From assembly GCF_022807995.1 (NCBI RefSeq), contig NZ_CP094351.1:2945001-3009000 (forward strand): a stretch of DNA of 64,000 nucleotides, in the 5' to 3' direction. The number at the start of each line of letters is the position of its first letter. The first letter of the stretch is position 1. The notes under the pieces are model-generated. The model was given only the letters and a program-made list of their open reading frames with translations, did not search any database and was not told where the DNA came from. The position numbers were made by a program, and so were the translations under genes. Of the stretch, positions 1 to 9,209 are shown piece after piece. This DNA comes from Pseudomonas orientalis. GTDB taxonomy: Bacteria; Pseudomonadota; Gammaproteobacteria; Pseudomonadales; Pseudomonadaceae.

Positions 1-1489
1 CATGGCCTGCGATGTCGTTGCTCCATACGTCCAGCCCGCAATGCACGTCATTGCACACGCGCTGGGTCGGTTTGCCGGCATCCACCACTGCGCCGATACC
101 CGGCAAGTCCGCCACGAACTGGCCACTGCCATAGGCGCCGTCGATGCGAAACTCAGCCGGAATATCCTCGGCGGTAATGAACATGCCCGGACCGTTGACT
201 GCCTTGCCCAGGTTGATCATGCCCCAGCCATACAGCGAGTCGATGCCCGGCGCGCCAAGGTCGGTGGCGGTGGTCTTGAGCAGCGTGGAGATCTGGTCGC
301 CACTCATGTAGGGGAAACGCTCCATCAGCACCGCCGCACTGCCGGCCACATGAGGCGCGGCCATGGAGGTGCCGTTGAAGTTGGCGTAGTCGTTGGTGAG
401 GTTGTCCAGGTTGGTGCCGTTGATGATCGAACTGAAAATCTTCGTACCCGGCGCCGACACACAGAAACTCGCCGCATAGCCGCAGCGCGACGAGAAGGTG
501 CTGATCACGTAGGGGTTGGCGCTCGCGGTGTCCGGGTTCTGCTGCAGGGCCGCCACCGACAGCCAGTTCGGCGCAATCTGCGGCACGAAATACGCCAGTC
601 CCGAGATCGCGTCGGGGTTGTTGCGGTTGTAGTCGTTACCGGCGGCAAAGATGGTCAGCACACCACTGCGGGCGGCGTCGATCGCACCTTGATAAGCGCC
701 GCCTGCAATGGTGCCGAGGATCGGCCGGATGTTGTTGAACTGCGCCTGGGCTTCATTGACCGTGAAGTTGGGGAACGCCGGATCGCGACCGCCCTTGGCG
801 TACTGATCACCGATGCCGATACCCCAGCTGTTGTTGATGATGCGCGCGCCGCTGGCGACCAGTGCATCCCAACCGGCTTTGTACACCGCGCCATCGTTGC
901 CCAGGATGATCCCGTCTTCCGGGCCCGGGTCGCCGTTTTCGGCACTGATGATCTGTGCGTTGAACGCTACGCCATGCATCGGCCCGCCGTCGCGGTTACC
1001 GGCCGCAATGCCGCCGACGTGGGTGCCGTGGTTGCCCAGCTTGCCGTTGGAGCCCAGGGACGGCGTGCCGTCATAGCGAAACGCATCGCCGGCCTTCACC
1101 GGGATGTACGGGTCGGTGTACTGGCGGATGCCCTCGGTGACGATCGTCACCACTTTGCCGGGGCTGGCGAATTCCGGATGCTGGGCGTACACCGGCTGGT
1201 CGAAGATGCCCAGCTTGACGCCCTTGCCGGTGTAGCCGGCGGCATATGCGGTGTCGGCGTGCACGGCGCCCAGGCCCCAGTCGGCCTTGAATTCATTGCT
1301 GCGCCAACTGGCGGCGTCGCCCGGTTTGCCGGTTTCCACATAGGGTGCGGCCTGGGCAGTTTGCATGCTTGCGAGGCCGCTGGCCAGGCAGCACAGCAGC
1401 GCGCCGTATGGCACGCGGCTCAATGCCTTGAGCGGGTAGCCCGGGCCTGTGTGGATGGCGATGGTGAACCCTGACTTGCGTTTTTTCAC
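1..1489 (-). CDS. prtB: Subtilisin-like autotransporter serine protease PrtB (3' end outside window)
   Basis: Secreted S8 serine protease, second of two paralogous autotransporters at the distal end of the apr operon. The start is GTG at 1489, with AAGGAAGG 5-6 bases upstream. An N-terminal hydrophobic signal segment (about residues 25-48) precedes the subtilase domain. The catalytic triad is visible as Asp97 (GIFD), His154 (NHGTHVGG) and Ser375 (NGTSMAAPH). After the signal the sequence parallels PrtA (YVETGKPGDAASWRS versus YAETGQPGNPASWRS). Only 496 codons are inside the window, so the passenger C-terminus and expected beta-barrel are not seen. In the known P. fluorescens aprX-lipA operon, prtB is followed by lipase lipA, which would lie beyond base 1. 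Confidence 0.85.
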   Translation of the reverse strand, partial: MKKRKSGFTIAIHTGPGYPLKALSRVPYGALLCCLASGLASMQTAQAAPYVETGKPGDAASWRSNEFKADWGLGAVHADTAYAAGYTGKGVKLGIFDQPVYAQHPEFASPGKVVTIVTEGIRQYTDPYIPVKAGDAFRYDGTPSLGSNGKLGNHGTHVGGIAAGNRDGGPMHGVAFNAQIISAENGDPGPEDGIILGNDGAVYKAGWDALVASGARIINNSWGIGIGDQYAKGGRDPAFPNFTVNEAQAQFNNIRPILGTIAGGAYQGAIDAARSGVLTIFAAGNDYNRNNPDAISGLAYFVPQIAPNWLSVAALQQNPDTASANPYVISTFSSRCGYAASFCVSAPGTKIFSSIINGTNLDNLTNDYANFNGTSMAAPHVAGSAAVLMERFPYMSGDQISTLLKTTATDLGAPGIDSLYGWGMINLGKAVNGPGMFITAEDIPAEFRIDGAYGSGQFVADLPGIGAVVDAGKPTQRVCNDVHCGLDVWSNDIAGH

Positions 1490-1537
1490 GGTGACCTTCC
1501 TTAGTTTTCTTATTGCCAGTAGGTGAATCACTTTCTC

Positions 1538-1626
1538 TGTGGGAGGGGGCTTGCCCCCGATAGCGAAGTGTCAGTCGCCGGATGTACTGGCTGACCCGCC
1601 CTCATCGGGGCAAGCCCCCTCCCACA
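1538..1626. repeat. Inverted REP pair between prtA and prtB
   Basis: Two REP units face each other: TGTGGGAGGGGGCTTGCCCC at the left and GGGGCAAGCCCCCTCCCACA at the right, about 45 bases apart. The pair fills the prtA-prtB intergenic space and could form a long hairpin in the operon transcript, so it may influence mRNA decay or reduce prtB expression (inference). Confidence 0.9.
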
Positions 1627-1645
1627 TTTGATGTGTGGTGTGCTT

Positions 1646-4603
1646 TCAGAACTGCCAGTTCAGGCTCAGACCTACACCCTGGGTTTTCTCGCGTCCGCCC
1701 AATTGGCCGTTGTAATCCAGGTTGACCCGTGTCGACGGGCTCAGCGCCAGGCTCGCCTGCAGCCCTACCAACGCGGCGTCGCGCAACAACGGCGCGCTGC
1801 GCACGGCAAAGGACGGCCCGCCGGCGACAAACGCCAGGTGTTCCTCGGATTCCACCGCCGTCAGGCTGTGTTGCCAGCCCAGCGAGCCGGACAGGTCCAA
1901 TTGTTGATGGTCGTTCAGCGCCAGGGTTTTCAGTGCGCGCACGCCAAGGGTGCCGAGCACCGCATCACGTCGGTCATTGCCACGCTCCAGGGCCGCCGCA
2001 GCGCCTTTTTCGTGGAACGACTCACTGTCCAGGTGCACGTAGGCCAGGTTGGCGAAGGGCTCCAATGCCAGCGGTTGCAGGTGAATGCGATACGCGGCTT
2101 CGGTAAACAGCTGCGCGGTGCGCGCCTGCAGCTTGGTCTTTTGCTTGCCGCTGACCTCGCCGTATTGCAGGTCGCGCTTCACATCGCCGCGATGCCAGCT
2201 GTAGGCACCGCCGACACTCAGCCGCCAGTCGCCCAGCTCACGCCCGGCATAGGCGCCGAAGTGGTAGCTGTCGATGGACGCCGAGGAATGGGTGCCGCTG
2301 CCCATGTTCAATGAGCTGTCGCTGTAGCCGGCGACCACACCGACGCGGGTCTGTTCGTCCAGTGCGCCGTCGACACCCGCCAGCAAGCCGCCGAGGGCGG
2401 TGGTGGAACCTGCTGTTTCACCGCGCGCATCGGACTTGCCCCAGGCGCCGAGGGCCTTGAACCACAGGTTGCGTTCACCGGCCACCGGCACATGGCGCAA
2501 GCGTTCGCCCACCGCGTCGCGCAGTTGGCGACTGTCGTTGATCAACATCGCGCCCACGGCCGGGTAGATTTCACCGGACAGTTGCTGCAAACCCTGTTGC
2601 GCGCTGGCCACCGAGTCCGATTGCAGCAGGCTTTCGTACACCGGGTTGCCCGCGCCCAATCGCTCGGCGGCAGAGGCCACGGCGCGCTGGTTGCGGGTGG
2701 CGGCGACGCTGGCGAAGCTGGCGTCATTGCGCCCGACGTTCAGTTGCACGCCGTTGGCGGCGTAGTCCAGGGTGCCGCCGAGGAACAGATAGTTCGGCAG
2801 CACCTGGCCGAACTGGCCCTGGATACCACCGGCCGCCTCAAGAATCGAGTACTGCCGGCCGATCAGGCTTTGGGCCTGGCGCTGGCTCAATAACGTCGGG
2901 CTGTTTTCCAGGGCCAGGGTGACCGTACCGCCCCCCAGCACGGCCTTGCCGCCGGCGACGATGCGGTCGCTGCGGGTGGGGGTGAGTTCTACCGCATAGG
3001 TGGAGCCTGAGCCCAGGTTCACATCCCCGGCCACCTGCAAGGTGCCCACCGAGTTACCCGGCGCCACCCGCCCGCCGCTGTTGACCGACAGTGCGCCGAT
3101 CCGCCCGGCGCCGCCGAGGGTGCCGCTGTCGTTGACCGTGACCGCCGAGGTCAACGAACCGTTCACCGCCAGCAGGCCGCCGTTGACCAGGGTTGCGCCG
3201 CGATAGGTGCTGTCGCCGCCGAGCACCAGGCTGCCCGCGCCGGATTTGATCAGGCTGCCTGCGTACACGCGGTTCGCCGCCGCCTGATCGCGCGCGCTGC
3301 CCACCGCGTAGTCGGTCTGATCCTGCTGGCTGGCGCCGGCGCCCACGCCGTTCTGCCAGCCCTTGTCGAGCAGGGTTTGCTGCCAGGCGCTGTGCTCGGC
3401 GCGGTCTTCGGCCTGGCGCTGGAGCAGCGCCTGGTCAGAAATACCGTTGCTCCACACATCGGCCTGCCCGGCCGCGAGGTTCACGTTCATTGCGCCGAGC
3501 AACTGCCCCGGCCCGTGCATCGCCCGGCCCAGGTCCGGCACGCCCCAGCCGACGATGGCGTTGGGGGCCTGGGTGAGCGAGCCGTCCAGCTGCGTGGCGG
3601 TGGTCAACAGCACCTGCAGCGCCTGCTCGTTGGTCATGTAGGGATAGCGCTCCATCACCAGCGCCAGGGCGCCGGTGGCATGGGGCGCCGACATCGAGGT
3701 GCCGGATTTCACGCCATAACCACCGTCCGGGATAGTGCTGTTGATCAGCGCACCCGGGGTAGAGATACACCAGTATTTGGCGATGCCGCATTTGTTGTAC
3801 TTCTGGTTGTTGGCCCTATCCAGCCCCGACACTGCCAGCCAGTGGCCTTCCAGTTCCGGCTGGAAATACGGCAGCGCCGAACGCACGCTGGCATTGGCAT
3901 AGCCGCTGTTGCCGGCGCTGAACACGTTGATCACGCCGGCTTTGGCCACATCCGCCGCCGCGTCCAGCCAGGTGCCACGGTTGTAGTGCTGGGCGTAGGC
4001 GGCGTGCAGGTCATCGAGTGTCTGGTAGCTGACGTCCTTGGGCTGGCTGCCCCAACTGTTGTTGATGGCGCGCACGCCGGAGTCCACCAGGGCGCTGTAC
4101 ACCGTCTTGAAATACTTGGGGTCCGGGGTCGGGCCGAACAGGAAGCTGTCGTTGGCGTTGGTGTTGCCGACGTAGACCTGAGCGTTATACGCCACGCCAT
4201 GCATGCCCACGCCGTCGCGCGCCGCGCCCATGGTGCCGGTGACGTGGGTGCCGTGGGAGTCGTTGTTCGGGTTGAGTGCGCCCGTGGTACTGAAGGCACT
4301 GCCATCGACGTACGTGCCGCTGGCGGTGACCGGGTGGAAGCGCTCTTTGGACGCTTCGGGGTGATTGGTATCGAAACCCGAGTCCAGCGCGCCGATTTTC
4401 ACGCCACTGCCGCTGATCCCGATGGCATAGGCTTCATCGGCCTTCATGCGCCCCAGGCCCCAGTCGCTCTGGTATTCGGCGGAACGCCAGCTGGCGGGGT
4501 TACCCGGTTGGCCGGTTTCGGCATATTGCGCCTGTGCCGCAACGGACAGCAGCAGCAATGAGCCTGCGGTGAAGGGTTTGAACCGTGGTGAATCCGTGAT
4601 CAT
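1646..4603 (-). CDS. prtA: Subtilisin-like autotransporter serine protease PrtA
   Basis: Full-length 985-residue S8-family autotransporter. A signal peptide (about 1-26) is followed by the peptidase domain with Asp74 (GALDSGFD), His117 (DSHGTHVTG) and Ser303 (SGTSMSAPH). A passenger-associated repeat segment (about 445-545, GAGSLVLGGDSTYRG, GGLLAVNGSL) precedes a C-terminal autotransporter beta-barrel (about 700-985) ending in ...SLNWQF, the aromatic C-terminus typical of outer-membrane barrels. It lies 34 bases downstream of aprF and is probably part of the apr polycistron. Being an autotransporter, it should not need AprDEF for its own export. Cysteines at 272 and 279 could form a disulfide. 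Confidence 0.92.
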   Translation of the reverse strand: MITDSPRFKPFTAGSLLLLSVAAQAQYAETGQPGNPASWRSAEYQSDWGLGRMKADEAYAIGISGSGVKIGALDSGFDTNHPEASKERFHPVTASGTYVDGSAFSTTGALNPNNDSHGTHVTGTMGAARDGVGMHGVAYNAQVYVGNTNANDSFLFGPTPDPKYFKTVYSALVDSGVRAINNSWGSQPKDVSYQTLDDLHAAYAQHYNRGTWLDAAADVAKAGVINVFSAGNSGYANASVRSALPYFQPELEGHWLAVSGLDRANNQKYNKCGIAKYWCISTPGALINSTIPDGGYGVKSGTSMSAPHATGALALVMERYPYMTNEQALQVLLTTATQLDGSLTQAPNAIVGWGVPDLGRAMHGPGQLLGAMNVNLAAGQADVWSNGISDQALLQRQAEDRAEHSAWQQTLLDKGWQNGVGAGASQQDQTDYAVGSARDQAAANRVYAGSLIKSGAGSLVLGGDSTYRGATLVNGGLLAVNGSLTSAVTVNDSGTLGGAGRIGALSVNSGGRVAPGNSVGTLQVAGDVNLGSGSTYAVELTPTRSDRIVAGGKAVLGGGTVTLALENSPTLLSQRQAQSLIGRQYSILEAAGGIQGQFGQVLPNYLFLGGTLDYAANGVQLNVGRNDASFASVAATRNQRAVASAAERLGAGNPVYESLLQSDSVASAQQGLQQLSGEIYPAVGAMLINDSRQLRDAVGERLRHVPVAGERNLWFKALGAWGKSDARGETAGSTTALGGLLAGVDGALDEQTRVGVVAGYSDSSLNMGSGTHSSASIDSYHFGAYAGRELGDWRLSVGGAYSWHRGDVKRDLQYGEVSGKQKTKLQARTAQLFTEAAYRIHLQPLALEPFANLAYVHLDSESFHEKGAAAALERGNDRRDAVLGTLGVRALKTLALNDHQQLDLSGSLGWQHSLTAVESEEHLAFVAGGPSFAVRSAPLLRDAALVGLQASLALSPSTRVNLDYNGQLGGREKTQGVGLSLNWQF

Positions 4604-4637
4604 CCGTACACTCCTGTTTTATTGTTATGTCTTGCCC

Positions 4638-5984
4638 CTACCGCGTTCTCTCCGGACCGAAGGCTTCGTCCACCTTGGCCAGGTCGGTGTCACGCAAGTT
4701 GCCCGCGTAGTAATGCAATTTGGTCCAGGCCATCAGGTAGTCGTACCGCGCCTGGGCCAGGTCGCGGCGGGTGCTGTAGAGCTGCTGCTCGGCGTTCAAC
4801 GCATCGAGGTTGACCCGCTCGCCGCCGAGGATGCTTTGTTTGGTCGACACCACCAGCGCCTCGGCTGAGGTCAGGGCCTTCTGATAGGCGCGCAGCTTGC
4901 TCACCCCGGACAGGCATGCGCTGAACTGACGACGCAGTTCGATCAGGGTCTCGCGGGTCTTGCCTTCCAGTTCGTACTCGGCCTGCTCCATGGCGCGGCT
5001 GGCCTGGCGCGTGGAGGCCGAGATAGCGCCGCCGGCATACAGCGGCAGGCTGACCTCGACGCCGATGGTGTTGGTGTCGTAGCGCTGGTTGTAGGTGTTG
5101 CCGCTGTCCGATTCCTGCTTGCGCGAACTGGCGTAGGCGGTGATTTTCGGCAAATGCCCGGCGCGGTTGCGCTCCACTTCATAGCGCGCCACTTCCAGGG
5201 ATTGGCGCTGCGAGGCCAGTACGGGGTTGTTGGTCAACGCCAGTTCGTGCCAGGTGGCGTAGTTGGACGGGCTCAGGCTGAATGCGGCGAAGCTCTGATT
5301 CAGGGGTGCCAGGTCGTCGATGTTGACGCTTTGCACACCGATCAACGCGCCCAGTTCGCGCAGGGAGGCATCCTGCTCATCCAGGGCCTGGATCTCTTCG
5401 GCGGTAGCCAGTTCATAGCGCGATTCGGCTTCCAGGATGTCCGTGCGCGTGCCCTCACCCGCCTTGAACAAGTGTTCGTTCTGCTGGAACTGCTGCTCGA
5501 ACGCTTTCTTCTTGGCGCGGGCGATGTCGATCTGGTCCTGGGCGAACAACGCCTGGGTGTAATAGCTCAACACCCGTACCAGCAGGGCCTGGCTCTTGTC
5601 GCGAAAGCTCTCGTCGGCAAACAGCGCCTGGGCCACGCCCTTACGGTAGTTGGCATAGGCTTCGTAGTCGAACAGCGGCTGTTGCAGGCTGAAGGTGGAA
5701 CCGTAGCTGTTGTAGTTGCGGTCGTCGCGATAGCTTCCACCGCGCCCGTCGGGCAGGTGCGCTTCGGAATTGTTGCGGCCCTTGTTGTAGTTGTATGACA
5801 GCCTCGGCAACAAGCCGGCGCGGCCGATGGTACGATTTTCCAGGCCGGCGTCGCGCTCCTTGATCGCGCCGAGGAACACCGGGTCATTGCGCAGGGCTTG
5901 CTCGTACACATCGAACGGGCCCATGGCGGCGTGCGCACTGGCGCAACTGAACAGCAAGGCGATGAACACAGGTCTCATGCTCAT
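4638..5984 (-). CDS. aprF: TolC-family outer membrane channel of the type I protease exporter, AprF
   Basis: Outer-membrane trimeric channel of the AprDEF type I secretion machine that exports AprA (and LipA in related strains). The 448-residue protein has a signal peptide (ALLFSCASAHA) and two long coiled-coil TolC/OEP repeats; motifs such as LPRLSYNYNKGRNN and GVEVSLPLYAGGAISASTRQ are typical of the family. The start ATG at 5984 overlaps the aprE stop as ATGA, so the genes are translationally coupled. A second in-frame ATG lies at 5978. Confidence 0.92.
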   Translation of the reverse strand: MSMRPVFIALLFSCASAHAAMGPFDVYEQALRNDPVFLGAIKERDAGLENRTIGRAGLLPRLSYNYNKGRNNSEAHLPDGRGGSYRDDRNYNSYGSTFSLQQPLFDYEAYANYRKGVAQALFADESFRDKSQALLVRVLSYYTQALFAQDQIDIARAKKKAFEQQFQQNEHLFKAGEGTRTDILEAESRYELATAEEIQALDEQDASLRELGALIGVQSVNIDDLAPLNQSFAAFSLSPSNYATWHELALTNNPVLASQRQSLEVARYEVERNRAGHLPKITAYASSRKQESDSGNTYNQRYDTNTIGVEVSLPLYAGGAISASTRQASRAMEQAEYELEGKTRETLIELRRQFSACLSGVSKLRAYQKALTSAEALVVSTKQSILGGERVNLDALNAEQQLYSTRRDLAQARYDYLMAWTKLHYYAGNLRDTDLAKVDEAFGPERTR

Positions 5985-7273
5985 TCCTCGGTCAACGCGG
6001 AGCCGGCGCGATCGAGCAGCGGCTTGAACAGATAATTGAGCAGCGAGCGTTCGCCGGTGCGCACAAACATCTCGGCGGGCATGCCCGGCTTGATCACCAG
6101 GCCGTGGAGCGTTTCCAGCGCCGCCTCGCTGACCGTGGTGCGCAGCACGTAATACGGCGCACCGGTCTTTTCATCGAGCATCTGGTCGGCGGAAATCAGG
6201 CTCACCTCCCCCGGCACACGCGGGGTGCGGCTCTGGTTGAAGGCAGTGAAGAGGATGTCCACCGGCAGGTGCGTGCCGACCTTGTCCACCAGGTGCACCG
6301 GCAAGTGCCCTTCCACTTCCAGGCGCGTGCCCTGGGGCACGATCTCCAGCAAGGTTTCCCCGGCCCGCACCACGGCGCCCTCGGTGTGTACGCCAAGGTT
6401 GACCGCGATGCCGTCGGCCGGTGCATTGATTTCGCTGTGCTGCAGGTCGAACCCGGCGGAGGCCAGTTGCTGCTCCAGGGTCAGGCTGCGCAGTTGCGCA
6501 TCGGCCAGTTGGCTGCGTACTTCTTTCTGATATTCCTCGCTGTGCTGCTGCAATTTGAGGCGCGATTCGACAATGCCCTGTTCGACACGACCGCTCTCGC
6601 CGGCGTTTTGCGCCAGGTCCTGTTGCACCTGGGACAACTGGCGCTGGTAGTCCATCAGGCGGTTGCGCGGGATATAACCGTTGTCGGCCAGCGGTTGCAG
6701 GCTGCTCAGCTGGTCGCGCAGGGATTGCGCCTGGGCGGTCAGGTCGCTGCGGGCGCGCCGCATGCCGCCCAGCTGCGACGTGGCGCCGTCGATGCTGGCC
6801 CGAATGCCGGCCTGCTCCCGGGCGAAGGCCTCGCGGCGGCTGCTGAACAGTTGGCGCTGGCCTTCGAGTACCAGCGCCAGGGCCGGGTCGGGGTTGCTGC
6901 TCAGTTGCGCGGGGAAGCTGACGCCGGGCAGGTTGTCACGCTCACTCTGCCAGCGGGCGGCGCTGGCCCAGGCCATGCGGTACTGGGCCTGCAACGATTG
7001 CACGTCGGCCTGGTGCTGGGTCTGGTCGAGGCGAAACAGCGGCTGGCCTTGTTTCACCACCTCGCCTTCGCGCACCAGGATCCGACTGACCACGCCGGGG
7101 CTGAGGGTTTGCACGGCCTTGCGCTTGCCCGACACCACCACCGTGCCCTGCACCGGGATGCCTTGATCGAGCGGCGCGAGGCTGGCCCAGAGGAAAAACC
7201 CGCCAGCGCCGACTACGGTCAGCAGCCAGCCCATGCGCACGAAGAAGCGCGCGTCGTGTTGCTCGTAAATCAT
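5981..7273 (-). CDS. aprE: Type I secretion membrane fusion protein AprE (HlyD family)
   Basis: Periplasmic adaptor linking the AprD ATPase to AprF. I chose the start MIYEQHDARFF at 7273 (430 residues) because AAGGA lies 9 bases upstream; a longer reading frame runs upstream through a REP and is not credible. It has one N-terminal membrane helix (MGWLLTVVGAGGFFLWASLA), a biotinyl/lipoyl-like half (VQTLSPGVVSRILVREGEVV), a central coiled coil (about 130-280), the second lipoyl half (INAPADGIAVNLGVHTEGAV) and a C-terminal beta-barrel segment. Confidence 0.93.
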   Translation of the reverse strand: MIYEQHDARFFVRMGWLLTVVGAGGFFLWASLAPLDQGIPVQGTVVVSGKRKAVQTLSPGVVSRILVREGEVVKQGQPLFRLDQTQHQADVQSLQAQYRMAWASAARWQSERDNLPGVSFPAQLSSNPDPALALVLEGQRQLFSSRREAFAREQAGIRASIDGATSQLGGMRRARSDLTAQAQSLRDQLSSLQPLADNGYIPRNRLMDYQRQLSQVQQDLAQNAGESGRVEQGIVESRLKLQQHSEEYQKEVRSQLADAQLRSLTLEQQLASAGFDLQHSEINAPADGIAVNLGVHTEGAVVRAGETLLEIVPQGTRLEVEGHLPVHLVDKVGTHLPVDILFTAFNQSRTPRVPGEVSLISADQMLDEKTGAPYYVLRTTVSEAALETLHGLVIKPGMPAEMFVRTGERSLLNYLFKPLLDRAGSALTEE

Positions 7274-7303
7274 GCAAGTATCCTTACTGCTTGACGCAAA
7301 ACG

Positions 7304-7403
7304 TGTAGGAGTGAGCTTGCTCGCGAAAAACCCGCAGGCACTGTGTGTATCCAATCGGAGCACGTCATCGTTGACGACTTTCGCGAGCAAGCTCGCTCCT
7401 ACC
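7304..7403. repeat. Inverted REP pair at the aprD/aprE boundary
   Basis: Left unit TGTAGGAGTGAGCTTGCTCG and right unit GCGAGCAAGCTCGCTCCTAC face each other about 55 bases apart. The right unit lies inside the 3' end of aprD, so the last codons of aprD are REP sequence. The rest fills the gap before aprE. Confidence 0.9.
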
Positions 7404-9107
7404 ACCGGGTTTTTCCCTGGGTGCTTCCTGCTGGCCGGACAACGCGCGCAGCACTTCCTGACTCGGGCCGAACGCCTGCAACTGGCCTTCGCTGAGCACC
7501 AGCAACTTGTCGGCCTGGGCCAAGGCGGAGGAACGGTGCGTCACCAGCACTACGCTGCTGCCTTGGGCCTTCATCTGCACGATGGCGCTGGCCAGTGCGG
7601 CTTCACCAACGGTGTCGAGGTTGGAGTTGGGCTCATCCAGCACGATCAGGCGCGGCCCGCCGTACAAGGCGCGAGCCAGGGCCACGCGTTGCTTCTGCCC
7701 GCCGGACAGGCCGCCGCCGTTGTCGCCCAGCAGGGTGTCGTAGCCCTGGGGCAGGCGCAGGATCAATTCATGCACCCCGGCCTGTTGCGCGGCCTTGACC
7801 ACCTGCTCCGGGTCGGCTTCGCGAAAGCGCGCGATGTTGTCGGCGATGCTGCCGCTGAACAGTTCGATGTCCTGGGGCAAATAGCCGATATGCGGGCCGA
7901 GGTCGCCGCGGTCCCAGCGGTGAATATCCGCGCCGTCCAGGCGCACGGTGCCAGCCAGGGTCGGCCATACGCCTACCAGCACCCGGGCCAGGGTGGATTT
8001 GCCCGAGCCCGAGGCGCCAAGCACCCCCAGCACTTCGCCGGCCGCCAGGTTGAAGCTGACGTGGTGCAGGGTCGCCAGGCGTCGACCGGGTGGGCCGGCG
8101 CTGACCTGCTCGAAACTGACCTGGCCCTTGGGCGCCGGCAAGGCCATCTGCTCGACTTGCGGGGGGAACTCGCGCAGCAGCTCGTCAAGGCGCTGGTAGG
8201 CCAGCTTGGCGGAACTCCATTGCTTCCATACCGCGATCAATTGATCGATGGGGCTGAGTACCCGGCCCATCAAAATGGAGCCGGCGATCATCATCCCGGC
8301 GGTCATATCGCCCTTGATCACCAGGAGAGCGCCCAGGCCCAACACCAAGGATTGCAGGCACAGCCGCAAGGATTTGCTCAGGGAAGTGATCACCGAACCG
8401 GTGTCGCTGGCCTTGTTCTGCAAGCCCAGGAACTGCGAATGCACCGCGAACCAGCGCTGGCGCAGCGCACCGAGCATGCCCATGGCCTGGATGGTTTCGG
8501 CATTGTGCAAATGGCTGGTGGCCAGCTGAGTCGACTGCTGGGAAAAACCGGCGGCGTCGCCCAGCGGCTTTTTGGTCAGGTACTCGTTCAGGCAGGCCAG
8601 GCCGATCAGCAGCACCGCCCCCGCCGTCGCCAGTACGCCAAGCCACACGTTGAACAGGAAAATCACGAACAGGTAGATCGGAAACCATGGCGCGTCGAAA
8701 AACGCGAACAACGCAGGCCCGGTAATGAACTGGCGAATATGGGTCAGATCGCCCAGGGATTGCCCGGCATGCCCCTGCCCACGCTGCAGGTTGCGTTCGA
8801 ACGCGGCTTTGTAGACGCGCAAGTTGAACCGTCGCTCCAACTGGCTGCCGATGCGGATCACCACAAAACTGCGGATAACTTCCAGCAGGCCAATAAAGAC
8901 AAAGAACCCCACGACCATCAGCGTCAACATCACCAGGGTGGTTTCATTCTGGGAGGACAGCACACGGTCGTACACTTGCAGCATGTAAATCGATGGCACC
9001 AGCATCAACAGGTTAATCAAGGCGGTAAAACAGCCAACGCTGATCAAGATGCTCTTGTATTCACCCAGCGCCTTGAACAAAGGCGCAACGCTATGGGGCT
9101 TGGCCAT
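7365..9107 (-). CDS. aprD: Type I secretion ABC transporter ATPase/permease AprD
   Basis: Inner-membrane ABC exporter that energises secretion of the RTX protease. The 580-residue protein has an N-terminal transmembrane domain (helices around 17-45, 55-75, 140-185, 245-275). The C-terminal nucleotide-binding domain has Walker A GASGSGKST, Q-loop YLPQD, signature LSGGQKQRVALARAL, Walker B LIVLDEPNSNLD and H-loop VTHR. There is no N-terminal C39-like extension, as expected for PrtD/AprD types. The final dozen residues (GGRSELARESRQR) are encoded by a REP element. It is preceded by inh and followed by aprE. Confidence 0.94.
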   Translation of the reverse strand: MAKPHSVAPLFKALGEYKSILISVGCFTALINLLMLVPSIYMLQVYDRVLSSQNETTLVMLTLMVVGFFVFIGLLEVIRSFVVIRIGSQLERRFNLRVYKAAFERNLQRGQGHAGQSLGDLTHIRQFITGPALFAFFDAPWFPIYLFVIFLFNVWLGVLATAGAVLLIGLACLNEYLTKKPLGDAAGFSQQSTQLATSHLHNAETIQAMGMLGALRQRWFAVHSQFLGLQNKASDTGSVITSLSKSLRLCLQSLVLGLGALLVIKGDMTAGMMIAGSILMGRVLSPIDQLIAVWKQWSSAKLAYQRLDELLREFPPQVEQMALPAPKGQVSFEQVSAGPPGRRLATLHHVSFNLAAGEVLGVLGASGSGKSTLARVLVGVWPTLAGTVRLDGADIHRWDRGDLGPHIGYLPQDIELFSGSIADNIARFREADPEQVVKAAQQAGVHELILRLPQGYDTLLGDNGGGLSGGQKQRVALARALYGGPRLIVLDEPNSNLDTVGEAALASAIVQMKAQGSSVVLVTHRSSALAQADKLLVLSEGQLQAFGPSQEVLRALSGQQEAPREKPGGRSELARESRQR

Positions 9108-9186
9108 ATCTTCTTATCTTCCCTGAACCCGGATGACGCGCAATAGTTGCTCAACCCCGACTAAGGAGCAGTCAACTAACAAATGA

Positions 9187-9204
9187 AGTTATAAGCTTAT
9201 AACT
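9187..9204. other. Perfect 18-bp palindrome between inh and aprD
   Basis: AGTTATAAGCTTATAACT is perfectly self-complementary and begins 5 bases after the inh stop codon. There is no loop to speak of and no U-run, so an intrinsic terminator is unlikely. It could be a dimeric-regulator site or an RNA processing point separating aprA-inh from aprDEF (inference). Confidence 0.6.
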
Positions 9205-9209
9205 GGAAA

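Noticed and set aside
2..1474. 490-codon open frame on the plus strand at the left edge
   Set aside because: It is the antisense shadow of prtB, whose minus-strand translation shows a complete subtilase triad and a ribosome site.
7272..9146. 624-codon plus-strand frame opposite aprD
   Set aside because: Antisense shadow; aprD has all ABC motifs on the minus strand.
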